NCBI GenBank assembly: GCA_018340805.1 | Contig: JACMZG010001913.1 | Span: 30,870,127-30,934,126, forward strand | DNA: 64,000 nt | Source: Microvelia longipes | Lineage: Eukaryota; Arthropoda; Insecta; Hemiptera; Veliidae | Reading direction: 5' to 3' | Part shown: positions 11,211 through 22,402 of the stretch, piece after piece | How the letters are laid out: the number at the start of each line of letters is the position of its first letter | Numbering within the stretch: the first letter of the stretch is position 1 | Position numbers and translations under genes: made by a program | Notes under the pieces: model-generated | What the model was told of the DNA's origin: nothing | What the model saw: only the letters and a program-made list of their open reading frames with translations | Database searches by the model: none

Positions 11211-12185
11211 ATCATAACGAACAACTCCATCTTTAGTGATAATAAAAATAGTCAGACTTGAATTATTTTTTATTCTAGGGGATTTTGTCTTTTCCCTGCT
11301 CAATCCAAGTAAAATAAAACTTTTTTCTTTTAATTTTATACTCTTAAAATAAAATAGAATTAATAGTGCAAAGGCGTATATTTATCGAGCACTTGTACTA
11401 TACATTTAAACCAACTTTAGAAAATTTGTAAAATAATAAAATTACTAAAAGAATAATAATAAAAAGATGTAAATTCCCCGGAATAAAGGCGGAAAACGTT
11501 GAATAAATGAAAAGAAATTTATGGAAAAACACGATGATCCAAATGTAAACAAAAACTTTGCCGGCATAAAATATGATAATATTTTCTAGAAGATTCGGAG
11601 TTGAGCTACGGGTTAGTTCACTATGTTTACCTTCAGATGAGTTTACGTATTACGTCTAAGTTGATATTATGAAAAATTCATAAGTTCTCTTTACATACCG
11701 TTTAAGGGGTCGTTTTATAAATAGAAAACAAGATAGGTGTGTCAACTAAGAAGATAAGTTTATATAGAGTAGCAAGTTCAAATGCATTATATTGAATAAC
11801 TCAGCATCTAATAAAACTATCGCTATCACTATAGAATGGTATGCATCCCTCAGTAAATAGACTAATGCAAATTCAAATAGCATTTTGTGGTTTCTCAATC
11901 GTCTGTCAACTATGGTAAACAGGTTGTAGAGCCCCGCTATTATTCATCCACTTTTGAATTTAAATTTGATTATATAGGCTGTTTCAGTATCAACTTTGTA
12001 TTTGCTTATTGAACAATAAGTTTTGTCAAACATTTTCGCCTTAAGATGGCTTATATGCATAGTGTATATATATTCAAATACATTTTGTATGTACATATTC
12101 TTAGTTACTTTAAAAGAATATAGTATTAATAATACTAATACTAAGTATTACACTTTCTTCTTCTCTATGTATGTATAAATAATTA
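11211..12185. other. No gene recognised
   Basis: AT-rich; nothing recognised on either strand. Confidence 0.4.
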
Positions 12186-12216
12186 TACACACACACACAC
12201 ACACACACATATATAT

Positions 12217-12294
<78 letters not shown>

Positions 12295-12310
12295 ATATTT
12301 GTGTGTGTGT
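12186..12310. repeat. (CA)n-(TA)n-(TG)n compound microsatellite
   Basis: About 12 CA units, about 90 bp of TA with slips, then a TG run. CA on the left is the complement of TG on the right, so the whole tract is an imperfect palindrome able to fold on itself. Confidence 0.95.
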
Positions 12311-13288
12311 ATGTACGTTTGTGAGTGTAAATAAATTATAAATGAAAGTTTATAAGGTTCAACATTATTTAGAAGTATCATAATTAATATATTAGTACTA
12401 TTATATTACTATAGCGGATAAATCTAATTGAATTATTTTATTTGAGTAACTATATAACATTAAATATAAACATGCTAAATTGATGTGAACTAATCATAAG
12501 CATTGCTGACAATAGAGAATCTTTAACTAAATCGTATAACTAAAATGTAGTATTACACAACTACATTTTGACTTTAAAAAAATAGTATATAACAACTCGT
12601 TCACCACTTAACCACACGTGAGCACGAGGCAATGAAAAAGAGATAAAAAGTAAGGAAACAATTTCACAGTCTAAATATTAAAAAGTTGGAATTCATTCTG
12701 ACCCTCAAAAACATTTCTACCTCTAAATTCTATTCAGCTATGTAGACCTGAGAGTCTAAAAAAAGTTGTTAAATTAAAAACTTCTCTTAAAAATGAAAAA
12801 AGATAATATAGTCGTTTTCGTAAAAAAAAATGGTGTCACTTATAAAAATAAAAACACTTGAATATTTTCTGTGTTAAAATTCTACCTTTAGAAATAATTA
12901 ATGAGGGATAAAAATTAAAACATAATCAATTTTTTTTAATTGACGGCTGTTAACTATCGTACTCTGACTATTCCAGAATTTTCATTTCTTACGAAGTAAA
13001 AAAAGTTGGAGTTCTTAGAGTTATTTGTGTATTAAAATATAAAATCTTAGAGCAAATTATAAATCCACTAAAAGTTTATGTGAGGACTCCTTTCATGGAT
13101 GTTACATAAATCTTTATAAATTTTATAAATATTTCTATTGTTTTTGTTACATAACTTTCAATTCATGCCTTTACTGTAACCTTAACCGGAAGGTTACATT
13201 GACTCTTCTTCTTCATTACCGTAAACATTTGTAGAGTTAGTATGTTTCTCCTATATAAATTCACCTTTAATCAAGATGTTTGATCTAT
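12311..13288. other. No gene recognised
   Basis: AT-rich; open frames here are short and of low complexity. Confidence 0.4.
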
Positions 13289-13319
13289 AGTGTTTGAATT
13301 AAGCCTTAATTCAAACACT
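13289..13319. repeat. 31-bp near-perfect palindrome
   Basis: AGTGTTTGAATTAAG is followed after one base by its reverse complement. A 19-20-bp direct duplication (AGTAACTAATTTATTTGCA) lies just downstream at about 13360-13400. Confidence 0.85.
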
Positions 13320-13400
13320 TGGTATAAAAATAATTCCTATATTGTTGCCTAAATTTATAGTAACTAATTTATTTGCAAGTAACTAATTTATTTGCAAGTA

Positions 13401-14094
13401 GTAAATATATTGTTCAAGGGTTAGATCTCGCCGATCATGAGTTTTGCAATTCTATTCCAGTAGATATTTTATTAGGCTTTGAAGTATAGGCTAAATATAG
13501 TAATTATCTTCCGTTTATTCAGTTATATGAATTAATTTATTTTTCACCCTCATTTGGTAATTTTATTTAGGGTTCAGGTAGTCAGTTACAGGTCCGCGTT
13601 TTTTATTAATATCTACAGAGACTATTTTTTTAATGTTTATTACCAATGCTTCCATGAATCCTTAATCAATCATCCAAATCCTATTGTACAAACTCTATTC
13701 TCTAATACCCTTCCTGAAAACCCTATAAGACGCCTGAGGAGGCAGTGGCCTCGAGACCAGTTATCTCTATAAATTCAACATATATTTATCTAATCATCTT
13801 ACTACTACATTTTATTTACTCATTTATTTTATTAATTCCAAATCTATTCTTTAATATTCCTATCTTTTACATTTAGTGATATTATTTTCACTATTTATTT
13901 ATTTCCAACTCCTGCCTGAGTGCAATCACTGGATTGTTTCTCTAACAAGCTTACCAAAGCCATTAAAACTGTGCTAACTCTAATACTTGTAACAATCACA
14001 ATTATTGTTGTATTATTCAATAAAAGATTTTTAAAAAAATGTTTATCACAACTACAACAAGAGTGTATCTAGTGATACAGCTGAAATTAATATT
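13401..14094. other. Unassigned stretch
   Basis: Slightly GC-richer near 13700-13770 (GAGGAGGCAGTGGCCTCGAG, a small palindrome). A poly(A)-like end AATAAAAGATTTTTAAAAAAA at 14020-14039 hints at a retrotranscript tail, but no coding remnant was recognised. Confidence 0.35.
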
Positions 14095-14178
14095 GACCTG
14101 TAAGTCATGACAAAAGAAACAGCCCAGCGACTGCACTTTCTGGCTTGGACAGAGTATGGCGTGAGAGACTATCTAGGG
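14095..14178 (+). pseudogene. Protein tyrosine phosphatase-like fragment
   Basis: One frame reads TAQRLHFLAWTEYGVRDY. This resembles the WPD-loop region of classical protein tyrosine phosphatases (xxFHFxxWPDYGVPxx). A stop codon precedes the segment in frame (14101-14103), the WPD proline and aspartate are replaced by T and E, and no signature HCSAGxGR loop follows. A donor-like GGTAAAA follows at 14177. It is best read as a short decayed exon or retrocopy. The match is short, so chance similarity is possible. Confidence 0.3.
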
Positions 14179-14621
14179 TAAAATCTTTTGTCATTAAAAA
14201 TATGATTACTATTTGAAGTTGTGTTAGTCTATGATTCCAATATAATTGATGATGAGGCACCAGTGAATTTTCTAATGTCTCACAACTGCCTTATCAATTA
14301 TATAAAATCGGGATGTAAAAAAAGGAAGGTCTCGTAAAATCTTTTATCATTAAAGAACGTTTAAATATTATATCAAAAGGTTTTACAAATGCAAGCTTTA
14401 ATTTTATCACATCGTTATGTTTATCTAACTGCAGGTTAGATACATAACATAAGAAAACTACAGAAAAACTACAGGTAATTAACAAACAATGTGATATGAT
14501 GGTTTCAGATGATACTGCATTGACAAACCATGGGGATTCACCATTCCACCAAGAATGATGAAGATCTTACTGAAGAAGGTAAAATTAATTCTCATTATTT
14601 AATAAAATAAAACATAATATG

Positions 14622-15022
14622 TACAGTCTATCGTTTAGTTTAAAAATCTTGACAGGTCAGTTTAGAGACCACTGATCCTTAAGAAAAAAATCCCTACAAG
14701 AAGGGAGCGGGAAAAAACTATGTAAACATATCAGGTTATTTTACCCGAATTTTATTGGCGATTTTTTTTTTTACATTTCTTTTGTGTGGTTTTATTTTAA
14801 AATATATTTTTTATGATTAATTTGAAAGTGTTTTTAAAAACGATGTAATCAAAAGAAGAACTGCAAACAAAGTGAACGATTGCCGGGAAGAAGGTTTTTT
14901 CCCTACAGCGGTTATTGTGGAAGGGATTTTTTTTTTTAATGAGAGGTTGGCAGCGGCTTCTCTGATTGGTCAATCCCAAAATACTTTGACCTTGGGATTT
15001 TTAAACTAAACGATAGACTGTA
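14622..15022. mobile_element. MITE with TA target duplication, 14.6 kb
   Basis: The ends are CAGTCTATCGTTTAGTTT...AAATC and its reverse complement, flanked on both sides by TA. TA duplication with CAGT-type ends is expected of Tc1/mariner-related elements. The 0.4-kb interior encodes nothing. A one-ended relative lies at 21244-21370. Confidence 0.8.
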
Positions 15023-15047
15023 GTAGTAATAGTATAATAATAGTAGA

Positions 15048-15110
15048 AACAGTGGATATTAGTTATTGTTTTATTCAAATAACTGCAATTAACTGCTTAT
15101 AACAATTATA

Positions 15111-15158
<48 letters not shown>

Positions 15159-15196
15159 TAATGAGTAATGAAAAACAATAACTAATATCCACTGTT
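15048..15196. repeat. Inverted repeat with a (TA)n centre
   Basis: AACAGTGGATATTAGTTATT (15048-15067) and its reverse complement (15177-15196) are identical arms, and the match continues four bases further inward. A (TA)n tract lies between at about 15106-15153. It could be a small fold-back element whose centre expanded. Confidence 0.8.
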
Positions 15197-15255
15197 AAAA
15201 AAGTATTGAGTATTGTGGTGTTAAAAAAAATAAAAAACCTTAAACACTTGTTGCA

Positions 15256-15660
15256 GGTGTTGCACGCATGTAATTGTATATTAGACGAACAGACGTGCCA
15301 AGTTTCATATCATTATAAGCACTAGTTATATTTTTATTAACTGACTTGTATCTGTTAAGTAATAGTAAATAATTGAAAAATAATCCAACTAAGTTAAACT
15401 TATCTAGCACAAGTGTATCTCTTTTCATCTCAATACGGGATCATAACTAGAGTTTTGGTTAGTTCCAAAAGATATGCAGTATCGAGTGAGGACAGTGCCT
15501 GGATGTATGATTGCTGGGAATGAAACTAATGTATTTACTGTCCAAGGGCGAGCGAAGTAAGTCCTAAGGTATGTTGCTGTATAAATTTGGTGACTTGAAT
15601 ATTCTAAGGACGAGCGAAGCGATGAGCGTAGCGAATCCAATATAGCGAGGAAAATTTCTG
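15256..15660 (+). mobile_element. 5S-bearing repeat, copy G, 3' half
   Basis: It contains GCCAAGTTTCAT...AGCACTAGTTA, then a 5S-like segment (15471-15520), then GGGCGAGCGAAGTAAGTCC, GGACGAGCGAAGCGATGAGC and a decayed terminal block. The 5' hairpin, TG run and CRE core are absent. Confidence 0.7.
15471..15520 (+). pseudogene. 5S rRNA-derived segment in repeat copy G
   Basis: GCAGTATCGAGTGAGGACAG, then TGCCTGGATG, then GCTGGGAA align in order with the internal-promoter half of 5S rRNA. It is more decayed than the copy at 56.2 kb. Confidence 0.5.
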
Positions 15661-15754
15661 ACGTAAATGGTTAAATGGTTAACCTGTGTTGGTTTGAGTT
15701 ACATTTTCATATGAAATTTTTAGCGAAAAAAAGGAAAAACTTTTGCGTCACAGT

Positions 15755-16192
15755 TACCTGAAAATACTGACAGTAACAGGCTTTAAAAATAGGGTTACTT
15801 TTAAATTGAAGCTAAATAAGAAAAACTTAAGTATAGTGACGAGTTTAATAACTGGTCATTGTTACTTACGCAAACATATGCATACAATCGGCATATTCAA
15901 GAAGAGCCTGTCTGTAGACTCTGTGGCCAATGCCCTGTAACATCATCACACATCATTTTTGAATGTGAAGCTCTTGCATACAAGAGATTTCTGTTCTTTG
16001 GAGAAGCCTTTACTAAGCAGAATTGAAAACCCAGATGCCAACTTAGTACAGAAACTTTTAGAAATAATAAAAGGAAAGGATCTCCTATAAGCTTAAGAAC
16101 ACGAGGGTACTTGTACAAAAGACTCAAAGTCGCAGTGCATAAGGTTTCACACCTACCTCACAATTAATATCAATAATAATAATAGAAGTGAA
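15755..16192 (+). pseudogene. C-terminal remnant of a non-LTR retrotransposon ORF2 with (AAT)n tail
   Basis: One frame gives LITGHCYLRKHMHTIGI. A frameshift near 15900 leads to EPVCRLCG and then TSSHIIFECEALAYKRF, followed by RTRGYLYKRLKVAVHKV. A (L/I)TGHxxLxxHxxxxGI block followed by a C-x2-C...H-x4-C zinc-knuckle-like motif is the standard C-terminus of RNase H-bearing non-LTR elements (I/R1/LOA-like). The frame shifts again near 16024. It ends in CAATAATAATAAT, a short-repeat tail. The reverse transcriptase part is missing, so it is 5' truncated and dead. Confidence 0.75.
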
Positions 16193-16566
16193 AATTTAAT
16201 TTGAACTGTCATTTTATTTAAAATGGCATAACTTCCCATAATTTTATTTGGAATTAAAGTATTATTTTAATTGCCTTTTATCATTGCATTTTTATAAGAA
16301 TAATATTGGTGACCACCAAACTGATAACAATGATTTTGATTATCATAAGACAGTACTAATAATTAATAATTTTATCGCAAAAATAAAAATATATTAAAAT
16401 GATATGGAATTAAGAATAATACAGAAACTGTGCTCAAACAATTATGTTAAACCTAGGCCGAATAAAAAGTTATTTAAAAAACATCTTCAATTGCGCAAAT
16501 TAAGTTAAGGATTATTATTCCTAGCTATAAATTTCATAATTTTTTTGCCAATCACACTTGAACTAA

Positions 16567-16662
<96 letters not shown>

Positions 16663-16941
16663 TGATTCGTCTTATTTCTAATTAAACAGTAAACCATTAA
16701 ACGAATTGTATGAAAAATGAATTTTGAGACTTGGGTGTGATATGCTGTAACAGAGCGCTACCAAGAATCGCTAAAAGAAGAAGGATTTTAGACTTTTATG
16801 TAACCACATAAAAAGCCTGCCTAATAGATCTTAGTTTTTTGTCAATTTTCTTAAAACTTGAAAAGGAAATTTGTGCCTAAGCGTCATAATCAAAACAGTC
16901 AATGAGTACAAATCCTAGGGCCAATTTAACCAGATAATCAT

Positions 16942-18440
16942 GAGCTGCCAAGGTCACAAGCTGGAACTTTATGAGGTCTCAAGGTCGTCAAGCTGAGTCT
17001 TAACGAGAGAGTTTATTTGACTCCTGAGGCTCTGCCAAGAAGATATTTTAAGAACTATATCTTTAACCACCCTTCCATATTAATAAAACAAAATTAAAAT
17101 AAAGTTTATTGGAATTTCCGAGAGCAGTACTTTACCTTTTAAAAAATTATTTAACGCATAAAAAGCCTTAATATGCATTCAAAGATACAACCTTAGAGAT
17201 TCGTTATGAATTATACTTAATGTTTCTAGCATTTTTTCATTAAGTTAGTAAAAATAATTTTTGATATATTTTATTTCTTATATTATCCACCATGCGATAT
17301 GTTACTATCGCATGTTATATACTAATTTAATATTTTATAAATCTCACAGCACTATTTGTCATTTTTTAACTCTTTTAAAATGACTTTTCCACGGAAAAAT
17401 TATAAAAAAACGGTTTAAGCCAAACAAAACGAGTCACATTGTTTAGGTCTGGCTATGCAATTAACTTTTTGAACTTTTTTTGAAGATCGGTTTAAGGCAT
17501 TTTCAGGAACATGTTATAAAATGTAATGTATCAAAGAAAAATGCACTTCGCTAATGATAGTGATCTTTTTAAAAGAGGGATGTCCTATTATTTACCTATC
17601 TCTAATATTGTCTGTAAAGATGGAAATTATCAAAGGGTTTGGTATCTGAGAAATCTCTGACGGTGCACTGCGTAACCCAACTAAGTTTATTATGTAAACC
17701 CCAAATTTTAATCAAAGATTTTTATCAATTCTCTTATTGTGTACAGGGATATTGCAAGACCTTTTAAATTTAGGGACAGCTATCCTTTCAGCTAAATTGC
17801 ATGGTAATAAACTCTTTCTATTTATATTTATGCCCCTTTTTAAATCCGTTTTTAGTATTATTAATTAAAACCAGCTGCCAATTAAGGAGCTATTCTTCCC
17901 ATTAATAGTCATAAAATATAATAAAAAGTAATTATATACAAGGGACGCGAAGGTCTAGTAATATAAATGGAATGTGTTTTGATACGAATATCATTCATCA
18001 GGTCTAGGTGCGTTTTCCAGAAAATATTTTTTTAAAGACGACATCTTCTGTCTATAATAATTCAACATACATTTGTATGGGATGCGACTAAAATTTTGGA
18101 TCAATTTTAAATTTAGCACGCATATAAGACTAATCTATGTTCATAATTCATTATTTAAAATATAATTTGATACATCTATACTTACTTAAGTTAAACTCGC
18201 ATTCAACGCAAATTTAACACACATAATACATAATAGTTTCAACATACATTCGGATGTTGAATTCATGTTAAAAAAATTCATGCTTTTGTTTAGTGGACAA
18301 TAAAAATTAATAATATTTAAGAGAGGTTGAAGGTTTTTAGCTCTTTTCTTCCTCAGAAGAGCCTCTAGAACCAAAAAAACTCTCTCGTTAAGACTCAGCT
18401 TGGCGACCTTGGGAGCTCATGCAGTTCACCTTGGCAGCTC
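16942..18440. repeat. Inverted repeat pair X (16942-17055 / 18312-18440)
   Basis: Shared words such as GAGCTGCCAAGGT and CAAGCTGAGTCTTAACGAGA occur on the plus strand in the left arm and on the minus strand in the right arm. The arms are about 115-130 bp and roughly 80% alike by eye. Confidence 0.7.
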
Positions 18441-18953
18441 TTTTTTCGGTTTCGTCTTAGGAGGGAACAATTTATTAACGGTACTTAATTCTGCAAATTA
18501 TTTTCTTCAGTAATAATTTTAATTCTTATTATAATAAATAAATATTAATAATTTTTTTAATAAAATTTCTTTTAAATATAGGGTTTAAAATACTAAATAT
18601 TATATAGGGTTTACTAGCCAGTATTTCATTTTACTCTTTAGCAATCCATGATTGCTTATTCATATATGCTAAAGCGTTTTAAAATGGCAAATAGTTCTGT
18701 GAAGTATATAAAATATTAAATTGGTTAAGTAACATATCGCATGGTGAATAATATACAGAATAAAAAATATCCAAAATTATTTTTACTAACTTAATAAAAA
18801 AGTGTTAAAAACATTATGTATAATTCATACCGAATCTCTAAGGTAGTATCTTTGAATGCATGATAGGGCTTTTTATGCGTTAAATTATTTATTAAAAGCT
18901 AAAGTACTTCTCTTGGAAAATCCAATCAACTTTCTCTTTATTTTGTTTGACTA
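17095..18953. repeat. Inverted repeat pair Y (17095-17305 / 18729-18953)
   Basis: The arms of about 210-225 bp share TTTAACGCATAAAAAGCC, CATTCAAAGATAC, TTAGTAAAAATAATTTT and CCATGCGATATGTTAC in inverted orientation. They interleave with pair X (order X, Y, X', Y'), so this is not one simple fold-back element. The spacer 17306-18311 holds nothing else that I recognise. Confidence 0.75.
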
Positions 18954-19099
18954 ACCAGATAAAAGTAAATATATTAAGTTTTAAAAGAAAAGAATGGTGA
19001 AAACTCGTACAGTTTAAATCAGGGGCCAGTAACGTTTTTATTTATATACTAATTAAAGTGTTTTTGAAGTATTGACAGGTTATGTAATATTTATGGTAC

Positions 19100-19869
19100 T
19101 ATAGTACGACACACGGCTAAAATCAATTGACAGCGCGCCAAAAATCTGTGAGGGAAAGAATTCTATTGGTTCAGACTGACCCGCTCTTTCTCCCTCCACC
19201 TCATGCAACCTCGTATAAAAAAATACCTTTTCGTAAATAAATCATAAAAAGGCAACACTGGTTGTAAATATTTGTAACCTCGCTTTTATTGTGCTCATTG
19301 ATCTGCGTTTGATTTCGTTTCGTTTCATTCCAATTTGATCAATTCATCCAATTATTGCGGAGTTGTTATGATCTGAGTGCCTATATTTGACGCTTGGACA
19401 TTGACGTATTCTTCAAGCATTTCTTGCTATTTGAGTACAGCGCATGGTCTGTGGTCTGTCAACCAACAGACAGAATTTTTTCAAAATGCCATGTCTTTCA
19501 ATAGATGACAGTCTGATTTTTTAATTGTCGAACTTTTATCATAGAACTATTATGATCCATGCATTTACGTAATAACAACTTTAACTCCACTTAATTCATA
19601 CTTCCCGAACAAAATTTAAAGCAACACTTAGTTGGAAATTTATAAGATACAACAAATTCATCTTAAAAATTAAATAACTAATTTCTAAAATAAAAAAATA
19701 CGATATCAAATAAAACAAATAATAAAATTCAAAACATAACCTGACTTTCAGTGTTGTGTAGGGAATTTTTTTTACATTAAGAAGGATTTTTTATTACAAA
19801 AAGAGGGTTGAAAAGCATTGAAGATTTTTGCGGGCTGTTCAATTGATTTTAGCCGTGTGGTCGTTTATA
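19100..19869. mobile_element. MITE family with ACGACACACGGCT ends, 0.77-kb copy
   Basis: The ends are TATAGTACGACACACGGCT and an inverted AGCCGTGTGGTCG...TATA. The inverted homology continues through AAAATCAATTGACAG. GGCAACACTG occurs near 19252 and its complement near 19757, one inside each end. It is about 770 bp without coding content. It is the inverted counterpart of 21495-22402. Confidence 0.8.
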
Positions 19870-20201
19870 AGGTAGAAAATGTAGTATTACTGATCAGTTC
19901 AATAAAGTACCTAAAGAAAGCTGAGATTATAAAAATACCTAACAAATCTAGGCGTAAAGATTACATCTAAGTTGAGTAGGTAACTATTATCTGCAACTAT
20001 TTATAGTTAATTATTTATCTGCCGAGCAGAAGCCGAAAATGCATGTAAAACATTATACGTAACAGTTATAATTTTTCTGCTATGTCTCATAATATATCCT
20101 ATTATTCAATGTATGATTAAGTTTTTATGAGTTTAATAATTTATTAAAAGCACCGTACTTAGAAGTAAATTGTGAAGTCAAATAATTAAATAATGTTCCA
20201 T
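19870..20201. other. Spacer, nothing recognised
   Basis: AT-rich intronic sequence. Confidence 0.4.
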
Positions 20202-20446
20202 AAGTAAATAGACGTCTTTTAAAGTTAATAAGTTCAATAAGTAAATAGACGTCTTCTATAGTTAATAAGTTTAATAAGTAAATAGACGTATTTCATAGTT
20301 AATAAGTTGTACAGGTAAATAGACGTATTTTATAGTTAATAAGTTCAATAAGTAAATAGACGTATTTCATAGTTAATAAGTTGTACAAGTAAATAGACGT
20401 ATTTTATAGTTAATAAGTTCAATAAGTTAATAGACGTCTTCTGTGA
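20202..20446 (+). repeat. 37-bp tandem repeat, about 6.6 units
   Basis: The unit begins AAGTAAATAGACGT and ends TTAATAAGTT plus CAAT or GTAC. Units 3-6 alternate between the CATAG...GTAC and TATAG...CAAT types. This is the mark of duplication by 74-bp dimers. Confidence 0.9.
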
Positions 20447-21243
20447 TAAATTCAAGTTATTATTCAATAATAAATTTATTCATATTGATCAAATTTGATC
20501 CCCAATTCACCCCTTCAGTTCGATCACCCGAACAACCTTATCAGTTTAATTTTTTTTCTCATACTCTCTCGCCCACCAGTCCATATCATGTCTACTCCAC
20601 CATTGTAATTATTTGATCTTACAATGTGCCCTTACAATCTTTCTGTTTATTAATCACCGTTTCTATATCATCTAAACTTGACTTCTCCCTGATCAACTTG
20701 TTAATCTTACATTCACAGTCCATTATACATGCAACATTTTTTTCACTATTTTCCTTACAGCCGCTCTTAGCCACGTAATGTTTTGTTACTTATGATTTAT
20801 GACTCAGAACAATTTGCCATAGTTTTTGCTTTTTTTTATTACTTCCACTTTATGAAGTATTATCGTAAACCATTTATATAACATAAATGGAATGTAACAT
20901 AAAGCATTCAGAGGGTAGCAGGCCAAGGGAAAATCAAGTGTAACCCTATGCACTTTAAATGTAACTTTATTTTTTTAAGGTCGTTAATAAATGTTCGAAA
21001 TGAAACTCTTCAAAACGAAAAACATAGGCCCAATTCCATAAAGTGAAAGATATATTTGACAGACATTGACTAATTATACTTTTTCATAAATTAACAAGTT
21101 AAATATCAAATTACTGTTTATAAAATTTTTTACACCCTCCGCACCAGGCTGTTAAAACTACAAAGGTGATTCCATTGGAGGGGTTTCACGAATGAAACCA
21201 AATGTTTCATGCAAATGTTCATCCAAATGTTTTACCAAGAAAA
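20447..21243. other. Intronic stretch, nothing recognised
   Basis: No inverted or tandem structure was seen. Slightly pyrimidine-rich at 20500-20760. Confidence 0.4.
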
Positions 21244-21370
21244 TATGGGTAAAATAACCTGATTTGTTTACATTGTTTTTTCCTGCTCCCTTCTTGCAGG
21301 GATTTTTTTCTTAAGAATCAAAGGTATCTAAACTTACCTGCCAAGATTTTATAAACTAAACGATAGACTG
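21244..21370 (-). mobile_element. One end of the 14.6-kb MITE family
   Basis: The reverse complement matches 14623-14750 with few differences, including the CAGTCTATCG end and TAAGAAAAAAATCCCTGCA. The other end is missing. Confidence 0.7.
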
Positions 21371-21494
21371 GAGTGACAGTAAGTTGAAGGTTATAGTCAA
21401 TTACCCCCCCCCCTATCAACTTGACTGACTGGCTATGAGTGAATTTTATATTTACAGACAGTTACTAAATATTGGTCCTAGAGATAAAAGTTGC

Positions 21495-22402
21495 TATAAT
21501 ACGACACACGGCTAAAATCAATTGACAACCCGCAAAAATCTCAATGCTTTCAACCCTCTTTTTGTAATAAAAAATCACTTCTTTTACGTAACAAAAAAAA
21601 TTCCCTACTCTGGCAACACTGAAAGTCAGGTTATGTTTTTAATTTTATTATTTGTTTTTATTGATATCGTATTTTTTATTTTTAGAATTAGTTATTTACT
21701 TTTTAAGAAAAAATTGTTTGTATCTTTAAATTTCCAAAAGTGTTGCTTTTAAATTTGTTCGGAAGTATGAATTAAGTGGAGTTAAAGTTGTAATTACGTA
21801 ATGCAATGGATCATAATAGTTCTTCGATAAAAGTTTGACGATTTAAATAAATTGTCAGCTATAATAATTTTTTTCCGCAAAACAAACTGCTTTTTTGTGT
21901 CAAGTTTGTATAATTGAATGCGTATTGTTTCCTATTATAAAAATAATATGACACAATATGCATTCAAGACTTAAAAAAGTCCAAGACTTCATCTATTGAA
22001 AGACATGGCATTTTGAAAAAATTCTGTCTGTTGGTTGACAGACCACAGACCATGCTGTACTCAAATAGCAAGAAATGCTTGAAGAATACGTCAATGTCCA
22101 AGCGTCAAATATAGGCACTCAGATCATATTACAACTCCGCAATAATTGGATGAATTGATCAAATTGGAATGAAACGAAACGAAATCAAACGCTGATCAAT
22201 GAGCACAATAAAAGCGAGGTTACAAATATTTACAACCAGTGTTGCCTTTTATGATTTTATTTACGAAAAAAGGTATTTTTTTATACCTAGGTTGGCATGA
22301 GGTGGAGGGGGAAAGAGCGGAGTCAGTCTGAACCAATAGAATTCTTTCCCTCAGAGATTTTTGGTGCGCTGTCAATTGATTTTAGCCGTGTGTCGTACTA
22401 TA
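21495..22402. mobile_element. MITE family with ACGACACACGGCT ends, 0.9-kb inverted copy
   Basis: It is the reverse complement of 19100-19869 over most of its length, with about 140 bp extra in the middle (about 21870-21990). The ends TATAATACGACACACGG and CCGTGTGTCGTACTATA are better preserved than in the other copy. GGCAACACTG near 21611 and its complement near 22243 again sit symmetrically. Together the two copies form a 3.3-kb inverted duplication within the kinase intron. Confidence 0.8.

Noticed and set aside
12148..12381. Isoleucine/tyrosine-rich frames over TA tracts (also 24124-24351, 39917-40126)
   Set aside because: Translation of (TA)n gives IYIYIY; no protein signal.
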